From positions 14,012,001-14,076,000 of the forward strand of contig JACGWO010000003.1 in assembly GCA_034509735.1 (NCBI GenBank): a stretch of 64,000 nt of DNA, read 5' to 3'. The notes beneath the pieces are model-generated. The model saw nothing but the letters and a program-made list of their open reading frames with translations. It was not told the DNA's origin and did not search any database. Numbering within the stretch: the first letter of the stretch is position 1; each line of letters begins with the position of its first letter. This DNA is from Sesamum alatum. Taxonomy: Eukaryota; Streptophyta; Magnoliopsida; Lamiales; Pedaliaceae. Made by a program: the position numbers and the translations under genes. This document shows, piece after piece, positions 46,328 to 58,228 of this stretch.

Positions 46328-48555
46328 TGAAGGACAAGCGGATCCGCCCGGGAGCGCGAGCGGAAGCGAGGAAGCGAGAAAAGTGCGTAAATTTAAATCA
46401 AATTCAAAATACGCGAATCCCAAGGGGTGTACCCTTGGGTGCTCAACTGGGCGTTCGATGTAGGATGTGTAAATATTGAAAACATATATTTAAACACATA
46501 GGGCATAGATATATAAATGAAATCAATCAAAGCGTAATAAACCGTTACCTTTGATTGTTTAGCGTATGCTCCCGGCTACTAGCGTTGTTCCTTCTCCGGA
46601 ATGCTCACGAAATCCAAATGTATGGATTCTCCAAAGGTGATCCACACCACACCGGAAGAAACACACGTTCTTCTTGCTAGAAAATAACGGGTTTAGGAAG
46701 GAATCGGTTTAAGAGAAGAACACTATGAATTAGTGTTCTCTTAAACTTACTTTGTTCTTCTTTCTTGATTCAAAATCAAGTGAAGAACACAAGTGCAAGA
46801 GAGGGAGAGAGCACGAAAATTGAGAGAGAGGAGAGGATTTTTGTCTTCTCTTTTTCTTAGAAAAAGATGAATAATGAATCACTTATGCTTGGTGTTGTAT
46901 ATTCTAATATATATACATAATTAATGTGATTATCGGAATGTGTCTAGGTTCATCCAAGGATGTCTAGATTCATTCTAATCAATCACCATTAATTCTTCAA
47001 TCAAGCCTACCAAAATTTATGGTATGATCAAATCATACCAAAAGGGAAGAGCTTGATTGGAGTTGATTTGTCTCTTTCCAAAAAAGACAAGTCAACATAC
47101 CACCTAGCATGCAACATGGCTGATTTTGCTTCCTCCAAGGGAGCATGTCGGCCATGTTTAATTAAGGAAGAAGTCCAACTTCTTCCTATTCCAAATTAGG
47201 AATTATTTCTCCTCTCGGGTATAATTTAACGGACCGGGTTTTATCGTAATCCAATTACGACAATCCCAATATTAAATCCAATTTAATGTCCATTTAAATT
47301 ATTCCCGTTGATCTTTTAATCCAATTAAAAGATCCAACGTCTCAACGTCTCAACTTTCCATATTTAATCGAAAATCCATTTTACCGATTAAATGAAAGCC
47401 CGATACAATATCGGCCCGTCCATCCAATGGACTTTCCCTTAAGTAATCCAATTACTTATTTTATCCTTCGAGATTGACTCCAAGTCGATCTCTCAACCTC
47501 CTCGGTGATTTGTGTGTGACCCTTTAGGTTCACCCTCAGCTAGACTTGGGCCCGTGTCCCACAAGGGCCCGTTACCATGGGTGGCCGTCTAGCAACGGTC
47601 CATGGCACTAGAGACTAGGTGAATTGGCGTGAATATTTAGGCGCCGATTCCGTACGGGTACGATCCTTCCCTCTATCGTCTCCCGGCCTTAGTCTAGGGT
47701 ATGGAATTGGGCGTCGGTTCCCATCCTTGACTAGGCATCTATGCTTTATACTCGAGAGCACGTATGCTTCATTGCATCGACACAGGAAACCATTCCCTGT
47801 TCGACCAACCACTGTGGCCACAGCTTCAAATAGCATGAACGTGTCTCCGAGTGCATAGGAGATACCTCTGTCACATACTGACAGGGGACGGATCCTCTTC
47901 TTGGAATCCACCGTCCTCGCTACACATTCCGACTGCACTGAACAAGGCTTATGATAATCATCTTACAGAATGATTACCTCTCGCCAGATCCAAGATACAG
48001 CCGTCCTGTGCACGCGACTGCCATGATTCCTCAAGTCTGAGGATTACTCCCGTACTATCGGAACCGGGGAAAACCAATCATACCGACCAAGCCTCCAAGG
48101 CTTCCATATGATGATCCCCGCGAGTCAGTCCAGTCAGCTCGACCCCAGTCGACCAACCCATCAAGATCGTGTAGACGTCCCACGCCTGTCGCTGATGAAA
48201 CACGGCACTCATCCAATGAACACGACTCTTGACGCACGTCTCAATAGGAATCTCGATGACCTGTCTCGAGGTCCTCGACTTGGAACGTTTCAGACCCAAC
48301 TCTTAATCAGTTGGTTTCATGACCACCATCCAATGCGTGGCCCAACTGCACGAGTTGTTATCCATTGTCTGTGGGCTTTGTTGCGATATAAGTTAAACAC
48401 CGTTTTAACAAATGTAAGATGAGCGCAACAAAGAAGGTACCATTGGTGACAAATACTCATCTTATTCATCACATAATAATATTACATTTACATCAAGTTG
48501 TCAGATAGGTTACAAATCGCCAAACCTATTGGCTTTCTGGTCACCTATTCTAACA
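46328..48555 (-). repeat. 5' LTR of copia D
   Basis: 2228 bases, TGTT to TTCA on the minus strand, with the inverted repeat near 47021-47039 and the U3 block at 47572-47623. Confidence 0.94.
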
Positions 48556-51500
48556 CTGGGTACTCCAGACGGTAGATGATGTTGGTACGGATAAAATCAG
48601 CAACATTCTCTTTCTTCACTTCGTTAAGGGGGACCGCTTCAGCCCACTTAGAGAAATAGTCAGTTGCTGCCAAGATATACAAGTGACCATCGGAGGACTT
48701 TGTCATAGGTCCCACAACATCCAAACCCAAGCATCGAAAGGCGATGAAGCAACGGTAGGATGCAACGATTCAGGTGGTTGGTGGATGAGATTGGCATGAA
48801 ATTGACAAGCTTGGCATCTCCTTGAATAGTCCATGCAATCTTTAACCATTGTAGGCCAGTAATAACCCATCCTTTTTATGCGGAAATGTAGCTTTGGTCC
48901 GGACAGGTGAGCGCCACAAACTCCAAAATGAACTTGTTCCATAGCTTGAATTTTTTCCTCATCACTTAGGCACTATAGGAAAATTATGTTAAATGAGCGC
49001 CTATAGAGTGTCTCTTTGAAGTAGATGAAGCGAGACGTCCATCGCCGAATCTCAGCCCTTCGTCGTAGATCATTGGGTAGTTTTTCGTACTTCAAGTAGT
49101 CAATGAAGCGGTTGTCACCAATCTTTCTCTTCAATTTCGGGAACCTCCACAACATGATTTTCTTCTTCTTGGAATATGTCATCCTCATCATCACTGAAGA
49201 CCAGTGGTATGACCCAGTTCTTACATATTGGTATGCGTGTTTTCTTATCGATCATAAAGAGAGTTGAAGCAAGCTTTGTCAATGTATCAGCTTGTTTATT
49301 ATCCTTTCTTGGTAAGTGCTCAAGGTCTATATTTCCTAGCCATTCCATCAGCCTTTTTGTGTTGGTATGGTAAGGAAGCAACCTGGCTTTTTGACCTTAT
49401 ATAAATTGAGGAGTTGATTGATTACTGACTGAGAGTCTAAATATACTTTGAGGTGTCCTTGCTCTATGTCAACTGCCATTTCCAATTCAAGGATTAAAGC
49501 TTGGTATTCCGCCACATTATTTGAAGAACTCCGAGTTAAAGTGAAGGAGTAGGGTATGACTTCCCCTTCAGATGTGACAAAGAAAACCCAGCCCCGGCTC
49601 CTTCTCTATGGGAAGCTCCATCAAAATACATTTTCAAGGGGGTGTAACTTCAATTAGAAAGACATCTTCGTCCAACAAGTCATCAAATAATTCCCACTCG
49701 ACAGACATGGGGTGATCGGCTAGAAAGTATGCTAAGACTTGCCCTTTCACGGCTTTTTGAGGAACATATGTGATCCCGAATTGTTGCAGCTGGAGATACC
49801 ATCTGCGAGCCTATCAAAAAGTACTGGCTTTGACATAACATATTTCAGAGGATTTGCCTTTGAGACCAGATGGACACTGTGTGATTGAAAGTAATGCTTC
49901 AACTTTTGGATTCCAAAGATGAGCGCCAAACATAGCTTTTTGATTGCTGAATAGTTCAGCTCATTTGGTGTCATCGTTCTACTTAAATAGTATAAAGCAT
50001 TCTTTTTTCCTTCGTCGTTCTTCTAGGAAAGTAAGATTCCTACTGAGCGCTTTTGAGTAGCAATGCAAAGGATTAAGAGGCACCCAGGCACGACTGCAAC
50101 CAACACGGGAGGCCTTGTTAAGTAAGACTTTATATTTGTGAATGCTTTATCACAAGCTTCATCCAACTCAAAAGTTAAGTATTTCTTCATTAGACGATTA
50201 AATGGTTGACAACGACCTGCTGGATTTGATGAATCTCCAAAGATACGCGAGCTTTCCTTGCAAGCTCTTGAGCTCATGGATGTTTAGAGGCTCTGGTATT
50301 CTCAAAATGGCGTCAATCTTGGCTTGCTCAATTTCTATACCTCGCTGGCAGACGACGACCCTAAGGAATTTTCCAGACGTAACTCCGAATGCATAATTTG
50401 AAGGGTTTATTTTAGCTGGTATCTCCTCAAACATTCAAAAACCTTCCTCAAGTTATGAAGATGATCCCTTCGTATCTTTGGCTTCACGACCAAGTCGTCA
50501 ACGTAGCAGTCTACATTCTTGTGGAACATGTCGTCGAAGATCTTTTACATTGCCCTTTGATATGTGGCACCGATATTCTTTAATCCAAAGGCATGACTTT
50601 GTAGCAAGATATACCTTTAGGAGTGAGAAATGTTGTCACTTCTTCATCTGCTGGTGCCATACGTATTTGATTATATCCGGATGATCCATCCATGAGAGAT
50701 AGGGCTTCGTGACCTGTAGTGGCGTCTATCATTAATTCAGTAATGGGTAACGGGAAGTCGTCTTTAGGGTATGCATTATTCAAGTCCCAGAAGTTAATAC
50801 ATACTTGTATTTGCCTATTATTCTTTCTCACAAGTACGATGCTGGAAATCCACGCAGGAGACTTGACTTCTCAAATGAAACCGACTTTGATGAGTTTGTT
50901 TACTTCTCCTTCGATTAATGGGATTAACTCAGGTCGAAACCTATGTTGGGCTCATTTAACAGGACGGGCCCTTTTCTTTACCGATAGGTGGTGCACAACT
51001 ACTTTTGGGTGTAGCCCAAGAATTTTTTTTAGGACCATGCAAACACGTCTTTGAACTCATGTAGTAGTGCGACGTATGCTTCCTTTTCTTTAGGGGTTAG
51101 CGAGGCGCTTGTGTAAATTGGTTGAGATTCTTCAGTATCACCTAGATTGACTTCTGTCAATTCATCAACGTTGGCTTTAATGCCTTCCTCAAGTTTTACA
51201 GGAGCGTTTTCAACATCTTCTTCTTCTACCTCATCATTTTCAATTAAGGTGATGTGATGAGCTTGGGTAATATCTTCTTTAGTACCATTGCTAATATAAT
51301 TAGATGATGCTACTCTTTTTCTATCATCCTCGGCATCAAGTTGAGCTTGTGTGAAGAGCATAGTTTGTATTTTTAACCTTCAAGGTTCTGCCACATGATA
51401 TGGTTAAAGTTGTGTGGCGTCTCATCAGGGAAGGAATCAAACTTCTGAGTTTCTGTGTACATGAGGATGCAATGTTTTTCTTTGATTGTGCGGCCACCTC

Positions 51501-51603
51501 GAATATGCCTTTCTTTTGATACACCATTCTTTTCCGTGGGCCAAGCTATTGAAGATAGATTAATTGTTGCTCTTTCCATGCACCATCCTTTTACGCGAGC
51601 CAA
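48556..51603 (-). pseudogene. pol: Gypsy pol of element E: RT, RNase H, integrase core
   Basis: From the CACTA junction leftwards: an acidic linker with LTPKEKEAYVALLHEFKDVF AW (51361-51029); RT with RKNNRQIQVCINFWDLNNAY, SGYNQIRM, GISCYKVMPLD (50831-50580) and the C-YVDD box near 50500; the thumb VTSGKFLRVVVCQRG and the connection LKSLQGKLAYLWRF (50434-50198); the first RNase H part TPNELNYSAIKKLCLAL (49974-49747); a second RNase H end with HLPRKDNKQADTLTKLAS (49381-49115); integrase zinc region GAHLSGPKLHFRIKR and CQACQFHANLI (48942-48703), and the core DYFSKWAEAVPLNEV (48730-48545). Many frame breaks. The order RT-RH-IN is gypsy. Confidence 0.88.
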
Positions 51604-52220
51604 CACTACAAAAAATGCGGTAATTGCAACGGGCAAAAGCTCACTGGATGAACCTGGACCGACTTTTGGAACGGTCATAGGACGGTACACCTTCCGTTGT
51701 AACTAACGACGTTCCTATTTTGGATCTATTTTTGACGCACAAGCTAACAATCATTCCTGATTAGCTTTGTGTCTGAGTATATAATTTTTGTATTTGGAAT
51801 TCTCAATTAATATTTGGAATGATCACATGTTATGTGATTGACATAATTTGGAACAGTCATTGCAACTCTGTTTGCGTCAAACTTAATATATGGGAGATGC
51901 ATTTTTCACTAATTTTGGAATACACATTGAAACGGTTTAGTTTTTATCTGGGTGATAGATTTTGAAACGGTATGTGGAACTCTTCTTGAACCTGACTTTG
52001 TACTGAAAGTAGGAACATTTCTGATCTTTATTTGGAATATACAGTTGGAATGGTATGGGGAACTCGATCTGGAACACCAGCGATGATATGTAGTCATTGC
52101 ATTTGGGCTAAATTTAGGAACGATTGGTCCCTTATTTGGAATGATCAGCTTGTATGGTTGTAGGAACGGTGGGCATATTTCACCCATCCATGTTTGGAAC
52201 GGTGAGCTCCATATTTTTAG
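51604..52220 (+). repeat. CACTA terminal end and subterminal GGAAC repeats
   Basis: After CACTACAAAAAATG the region holds more than ten dispersed short motifs of the type TTTGGAACGGT / GGAATGATC / GGAACGGT in both orientations (for example near 51668, 51963, 52041, 52131, 52163, 52194). Clustered subterminal motifs bind the element-encoded protein in CACTA elements; that role is inferred here. Confidence 0.7.
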
Positions 52221-52465
52221 CATTCCATGACCAAGCAAAAGATCGTTCCTAAATTATTTATTAATTAATTTTTTAGTTTATATAATAATAGTTATTATTT
52301 ATATAATAAAAATAAAATTATTAATTATTATTTTTTATTTGGTTAAATAATGAAACATGTAAATGATGTTATGCAATACCAAAATATGCATAATTACGAA
52401 AAACAATATATTAACAAAAATATTATCCAATTTAATTATAAATATTAAAAAAATATCCTAAATCT

Positions 52466-54140
52466 ACACATCATCCCCCTCGTCATGGTCCATGTCGGCA
52501 TCGTCTGGAGCACGGGGGTCTGTTGGAGGCTGTGACGGGCCGACAGCGGAGTTGTTGATCTGCATGGACTTCATCATACCCATCATGTCGACCATTATGT
52601 CTCGAGCCGGCCCATGCGATCCTCCATGTCCGATGGTGGCGGTGGTGATGGCGATGTATAGGTCTGACTAAGGCTGTGAGCCTCAAAACCAAGACCGAAT
52701 ATCCGATCCTTATTCTTGCCCACGATCGCTGCCAACCACAGATGTTGCTTGGTTGTCGCCACTGGGCCCTCCGATTTGGCCAGAATATCCCGAGGATTGG
52801 CCGTCACCTAAGGCTGGTGATCCTCCAACAACTTTTGTAACGTCTCCCGCAAAACAAAGCAAATTATTATTATTGAACTTCACTGGTGATCCAGCAGCTT
52901 CTAGAACGTCTCCAGCAGCTGGCGGCCTCGGCTTTGAACTCCTTGTTGTCCCAGTAAAGCTGGAGCTACCGCCAGACCTCGTTCGCCAGCCACAACAACT
53001 TCACCAGAGACTGTCTGGCGAGAGTGAAGCGCTTGCGGATGAACTTTCCTCCAAACATATGGAATACGCAGAACATGTACTCATCATCACAGTCCCAACA
53101 GACATCATCTGCAAAAGAAAGAAATTGTTAAAATATGTAACAAAAAAATTCAATTTATACCATTAAATTGAAATTAAAATAAAGGGTAAATTACAGCCAC
53201 CTCTCCTAAGTTTTGCCATAATTGCAAATACCCCTTGTTGTTTGACAAATTACAAATACCTCCCTGAGGTTTGTAATTTTTAACCAAATGTCTGAAATTG
53301 ACCATTTTTCCCTTGAATTTTTAGTTAGAATTGTAGAAAAATCAACTGAGGCAAATTGCATTATTGTTCATCTATGTATAAAACTTAAGAAACCTCACCC
53401 TGTGCATTGTAGTCCAAAAAAATTCAAAATTTTTTAAGAATAATTTAGTTTGCATAAGGGCACTTTGGTTAGTTCACCCATAAAAATAGATAAAAATGGG
53501 TAATTTGTTAGACGGTTACAAACTTCAATGGGGTATTTGTAATTTTTCAAACTACAAGGGGATATTTGTAGTTATGCCAAACTCAGGGGAGGTAGCTATA
53601 ATTTACCCTAAAATAAATTACCTTTCAAACTCTCGAACCAGAAATGTTGGTGCTCTGGCGGCACCTGGCGCAAACATCCCCAAGGGTGGGGATAACGCAC
53701 CACCGCGTACATGCACTTGTATCTTCCGCTCAACCCTGAAATTACATATTAATTAGTGTTTATGAAAAAAACATCCAAATAAATAACAAAAATATTTAAC
53801 AAAAATTGTACCTGGCGCGGCGAGGGTGATACATCGACGCGCGGATGGTGGGGGGACTGGTGGTGCAGGTGGGGGTGGTGCAACCCATGGACGGGCCGGA
53901 TTTGCCGCCGGTGCGGGAGTAGGTGGTCTGGCGTCCTCTACAGCCGGTAGAGGAGTAGTCGGATCTACCTTCGGATCCGTCACCGGTGCGGCAGCTGACT
54001 GCTCAGCCGATGGTGGTGGTGGGGGTAGTCGGAATGCTGCTTTCCCCAACCTAGGAAGCAGCACCCGCCAGTGGTGGAACCGACGGGCCACGACCGCGAG
54101 TACGTCGACCTCTTCGAGGAGGAAAATCTCGACTAGACAT
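52466..54140 (-). pseudogene. CACTA Transposase_24-like (TnpA-type) gene, spliced
   Basis: Starts MSSRDFPPRRGRRTRGRG at 54140, then a proline-rich region with stops or a shift around 54050. A donor CCAG/GTAC near 53812 leads to an exon 53738-53620 (GRYKCMYAVVRYPHPWG, PPEHQHFWFESLKG) with a donor AAAG/GTAATT. The next intron holds the MITE; then exon 53105-52470 with DDEYMFCVFHMFGGKFIRKR, LVKLLWLANEVW, QLYWDNKEFKAEAA, GDVTKVVGGSPALGDGQSSG and a final acidic end (DDADMDHDEGDDV, stop at about 52466). This matches the plan of plant Transposase_24 proteins encoded by CACTA elements. Stops in the second half make it broken. Confidence 0.72.
53184..53608. mobile_element. Mutator-like MITE in an intron of the CACTA gene
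   Basis: 425 bases with long terminal inverted repeats of about 80 bases, outermost GGGTAAATTA and TAATTTACCC, and a perfect 9-base duplication TAAAATAAA at 53175-53183 and 53609-53617. The 9-base length points to the Mutator superfamily. No coding sequence. The internal repeats alternate TACAAATACC and GGGTATTTGTA. Confidence 0.88.
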
Positions 54141-55325
54141 GATCTACATTTTTTCTCAAGATATTAGTGGTATGAATTTTACAAAAAAATGTAATTAAAC
54201 AATTTTTTCTAATAATTATCTAATTTTTTTAATAATTATGTAATTAATCTAATCCTTGAAATTTTTTCTAACTGGTATACAAAAATCTCAAAATTCCTTC
54301 CTAAAATGTATACTGAATCCCAAAATTGTATACTAAGTCCAAAATTAATCTAATAATTGCTAGATTATTTAAATTTCCCCTACGATGTATACTTACTCCC
54401 AAAATTAATCTAATACATTATAAGTTTATTGCCAAATTTTTAGATTTAGATTAGAATCTAAAATGTATACTAAATCTAAAATTTATTTCCTAAATCCTAA
54501 AATAATTACTAAGTCCCAACATCCCATAATTATTATAAGTTTTATAAAAATAAGTACATAACAGAATTTTTTAAAAATAATAGGACTTTTTAAAAAATAA
54601 CAGATTTTTTGAATAAAAATAATAGAAAATAATTTTAAAAATAATAGTTTTTTTTGAAAAAAATAACATTTTTTTAAAAAAAAAATAGAAAATAATTTTA
54701 AAAATGATAGATTTTTTTAAATAATAGAATTCTTTTAAAAAATAACATAAAATAATAGATTTTCTTTAAATTGACATTTTTTAGAATAACAAAAAAATAG
54801 TAAAAAAAATAGAATATTTTATTTTAATAATAGAAAAGATAAAAGTTTACAATATTGTTACATAATTTTTTAAAATAATAAAAAATAATTTTAAAAATAA
54901 CAAAAAGTATTTTAAAAATTCTAAAAATATTTCTAAAAATAACTGAAATTTTGTTAAAAAAAAATTATTTTACAGAAAATTATTTTTAGATTTTCTAATA
55001 ATTATATTAAATTTCTAATTATTGAAAATATCCTATATTTTTCTAATTATTGACATCAATTTCTAAATTTAAGATAAAAATACACAGAAATTATTGAAAA
55101 TGCATAGAAATTGCAGAAAATTCACAAACATAACAGAAAATTACAAAAATCCCATTAAATGAATATTGATTCCATAAAATTCACAAAATTATAAAAAAAT
55201 TCACAAAAATTCCATACAATTGTACAATTCCACAAATAACATCTAAGTTCCTACAATTTTTGAAATTATAAAAAATGCACAAAAATTGCATATAATTACA
55301 GAAAAATCCCTAACATTACTTACTA
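54141..55325. other. AT-rich, non-coding middle of the CACTA element
   Basis: Very A/T-rich low-complexity sequence with many irregular AAAATAATAGAAAATAATTTT-like units (54540-54960). I see no gene or clean tandem period. Confidence 0.6.
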
Positions 55326-55865
55326 TTACTTTCGGTAGAGCTTTTTGAAATTGACATCAACGATGTGATAACGAGGGTGTATCTTCATGCCTCTAACCGA
55401 ATCGACCCAACGACAATTGAACAATACAATGTGCATGTCCGGTATAAGTGCGTAATCTATCTGAATTATCTCTTCTAGTATTACATAGAAGTTAGAATCC
55501 ATGTCTGTATATGATGGGCTTTTGACACAAACACCACAATTCATTGTTGGCTTCCCGACATTGTTCCGTTCAGTGTGGAAATTGAGGCTATTCATGAAGT
55601 AATGGGAATGTCGTCACTTCTGTTCTAGGGCCACAATAATGCAACTTCAACAATTCGTTGTCCGTGTGATTCCATTAGGGTTTCACCTGCAATTCATATA
55701 GCAATTGAAATAATTTATTAAGAAATTGAGCAGATCGTGGTAATTTATAAGGAAGTGACACTTACACGACGCATGAACCAATCCTTGAATTCAGTTTTCA
55801 CTAGTTGATCAATTATTGGGTCCTTCGAATGGTGTTGCTCGTACAGTTCATCCAAAAAATGACCT
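55326..55865 (-). pseudogene. C-terminal part of the CACTA TnpD-type transposase
   Basis: 89 codons (55595-55326) include GVCVKSPSYTDMDSNFYVIL, IDYALIPDMHIVLFNCRWVD and YHIVDVNFKKLYRK, the DUF4216 pattern found after the Transposase_21 domain in plant CACTA transposases. Further upstream on the same strand, 55865-55765 encodes HFLDELYEQHHSKDPIIDQL and VKTEFKDWFM, with an intron-like gap between. The catalytic part would lie beyond copia F. 55866-56011 is CACTA sequence without recognisable content. Confidence 0.75.
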
Positions 55866-56011
55866 GTATCACAAACAGTGATAATTATAAATATACATGT
55901 TCAAACTGAAATGATCGAAAGAGTATATATATACATTATATATCTAAAAAATTTACTCGTAATACAGCGCAACTACTTCACAATTACACAACAGGTACGT
56001 CTTGATTATAT

Positions 56012-58214
56012 TGTTAGAATAGGTGATCAGAAAGTCAATTAAATTGGTTGTTCTGGGAATTATTTGTCGATCTTTATCAAAGTAATATTATACTGATGGA
56101 TAAAGTAAGTATTCATCACTGGCAAAATAGGTTTGTTGTGCTTACTACTTACATTGAATGGACTTTCAATGTCACAACAAACGCCCACAGACTGATTGGT
56201 TAAACCCATTGAATTGAGCTGCGCATAGGTTGGCGGCTATGAAAACCAACTCCTTGAGGGTCGGTCTGAATCGTTCCAAGTCGAGGACCTCGAGACTGGG
56301 CTCGAGTTCCTATAGAGAATTGCACTAAATATTGCATTCACTAGGTGAGTGTCGAGTTTCATTGGTACCAGACGTTAGGTCGTCTATGCAATTTCAGTGG
56401 GTTAGTTGGCAAGATAGTCGACTGACTGAACTGACTCGCGGAATCGTTATATGGTAGCCTTGGAGGCTTGGTCGGTATGACTGGAATTTTGAGTTTTGAT
56501 AGTACGGGATTAGTCCTCGAACTTGAGGTATCATGACAGTCGCATGCATATGAAGGTTATATCTTGGATCTGGCGAGAGGTGACCGTGTCTTTGATTTGA
56601 TCATTATAAGCCTTGTCCAGTGCAGTCGGAGTATGTAGTGAGGACGGTGGATTCCAAGAGAGAATCTCTCACCAGTCAGTATTTGACAGCTATGTCTCCT
56701 ATGTGCTCTGAGATGGTTTTGACTGTTTAAGTCTACGACTGTAGCGATTGGTCGAGTAGGGAATGGTTCCCTAGGTTGATCAATAGAGTAAATGTGTCTC
56801 GAGTTTGTAGCCTAGTTGCCTAGTCCAGGATGGGAACCGACGCCCAATTCCATGCTCTTTAGACTAAGGCCAGGAATGGTCGACGGAAGGACTGTAACTT
56901 GTATGAATTCGGAGCCTAAATGTTCACCGCCAACATTCACCAGTCTCTAGTGCCATGGATCGTTGCTAGACGGGCCACCCATGGTAATGGCATTCTGATT
57001 AATGCTTGATCAAAAATAATTAATTAAATTAGATTTAATTTAATCAATAGCCTTATGTTAGACACAAGCCCAAGTCTAACTGAGGGTGAACTAAAGAGTC
57101 ACACACAAATCACTATGGAAAGTAGTGTAATTAATTTGGGAATTAATTCTAAAAGAAGTTAATTAATTAATTGGATAAATTAATTCAAGGAGAATATAAA
57201 TGATGATCATTTATTGGAAAAAAGTTCATTGGATGGATGTCGAAGATAAGAACTTAATTAGATTGGATTACTTAATTTTGGGCTTAATACATTAAATTAA
57301 TTGGATTAATTTACTGGGTTTCGTTTAATTAATTTATGATTGGATCAAACATAATTAGTGTTTGAGCTTATGTTTATTTAATTAGATTAAATAAAATTTG
57401 GATTTCAATAATATTTGAAAATTAATTGGATTAATTTGAAAGCCTCATTGAATCACTTGATTTTAATTTGATTAAATCAAGACAACCCGCGTCCGGCAAA
57501 AAGCACCGGTCCATGACTTGAAATCAAAGCTCAAAGGTTGAGTGATCAGTTTTAAGAGAGTTGAAAGGTCCTCCATGTAAGAAATGATGTGGCTTGCCAT
57601 GATAGTTAGGTGGTCCACATTATTGTGCTAACATGGTTGGAGGTTGAGCACAAGTTGTGCATTAAGTGTGTAGGTGGTTTTGGAACTACTTACAAACTAC
57701 ACAACTAGACACATACTCTTCTAACTCCTCTCTTGCACACAAAGCCACGAAATTTTCCTCCATTTTTCTCATTTTTGAGCTATCTTTGAATTGGATTCAA
57801 GATGAAAACATGAGAAATACATGTACACTAATCAATAGTGTAATACGTTTTTCATTTCTTCCTTGATCTAGCTTCTACCTTAGCATTAGATCCAGATTTA
57901 CTTTCTAGTGTGGTGTGTAATCATCTTTTTAGAGGGATTCTAAGTTGAGTCCTAAATGTGAAATGAAAAGGAACGAAAAGGGAATCAAAGCTTGTGCCGT
58001 TTCACATGTGAAACGAAAAGGTAATATTCCGATTTAAATTATTGGAATTTTTCATTTCTTCCTCTAGCCACATATTCAAGCATATTTTTCTTGTAGTTAT
58101 GATGCTTTGAATACACCAAACGCCAGGGGAATTCAAAGGGAACACCCCTTCAAATCGTTTTTTATTCTTTGATTTTACGCTTCGCCGCATTCGGGGCCGT
58201 TACGGATTCTTTCA
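56012..58214 (+). repeat. 5' LTR of copia F
   Basis: 2203 bases from TGTTAGAATAGGTGATC to CTTTCA. It carries the conserved U3 block (56939-56987) and the CGCCGCATTCGG end block, as in families 1 and 2. Confidence 0.88.
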
Positions 58215-58215
58215 G

Positions 58216-58228
58216 TGGCATCAGACCC
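58216..58228 (+). other. Degenerate primer binding site of copia F
   Basis: TGGCATCAGACCC one base after the LTR, two changes from TGGTATCAGAGCC of A and D. Confidence 0.8.

Larger units (their letters stand above)
31494..48555 (-). mobile_element. Copia element D (family 2) carrying a LINE insertion
   Basis: 17,062 bases on the minus strand, of which 7011 are the LINE at 38334-45344. LTRs at 31494-33701 and 46328-48555; the duplication CTGGG at 31489-31493 and 48556-48560 proves the ends and places it in E integrase. Internal order on the minus strand is primer site, leader (with LINE), broken gag-pol, polypurine tract. Spot comparison of the LTRs shows about one difference per 50-60 bases in the first 250 bases plus one 20-base deletion, so it is older than A but not ancient. 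Confidence 0.95.
14899..51603 (-). mobile_element. Ty3/gypsy element E (Tat-like), host of elements A and D
   Basis: Minus-strand gypsy element whose pieces are 14899-17141 (3' LTR and untranslated region), 27582-31493 (antisense ORF and integrase end) and 48556-51603 (integrase, RNase H, RT). Copia A splits it at ATTGC and copia D at CTGGG; reading across the D gap brings the two halves of integrase back together. Its 5' side is cut by the CACTA element at 51604. An ORF antisense to pol sits between pol and the 3' LTR, as in plant Tat elements. Confidence 0.8.
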
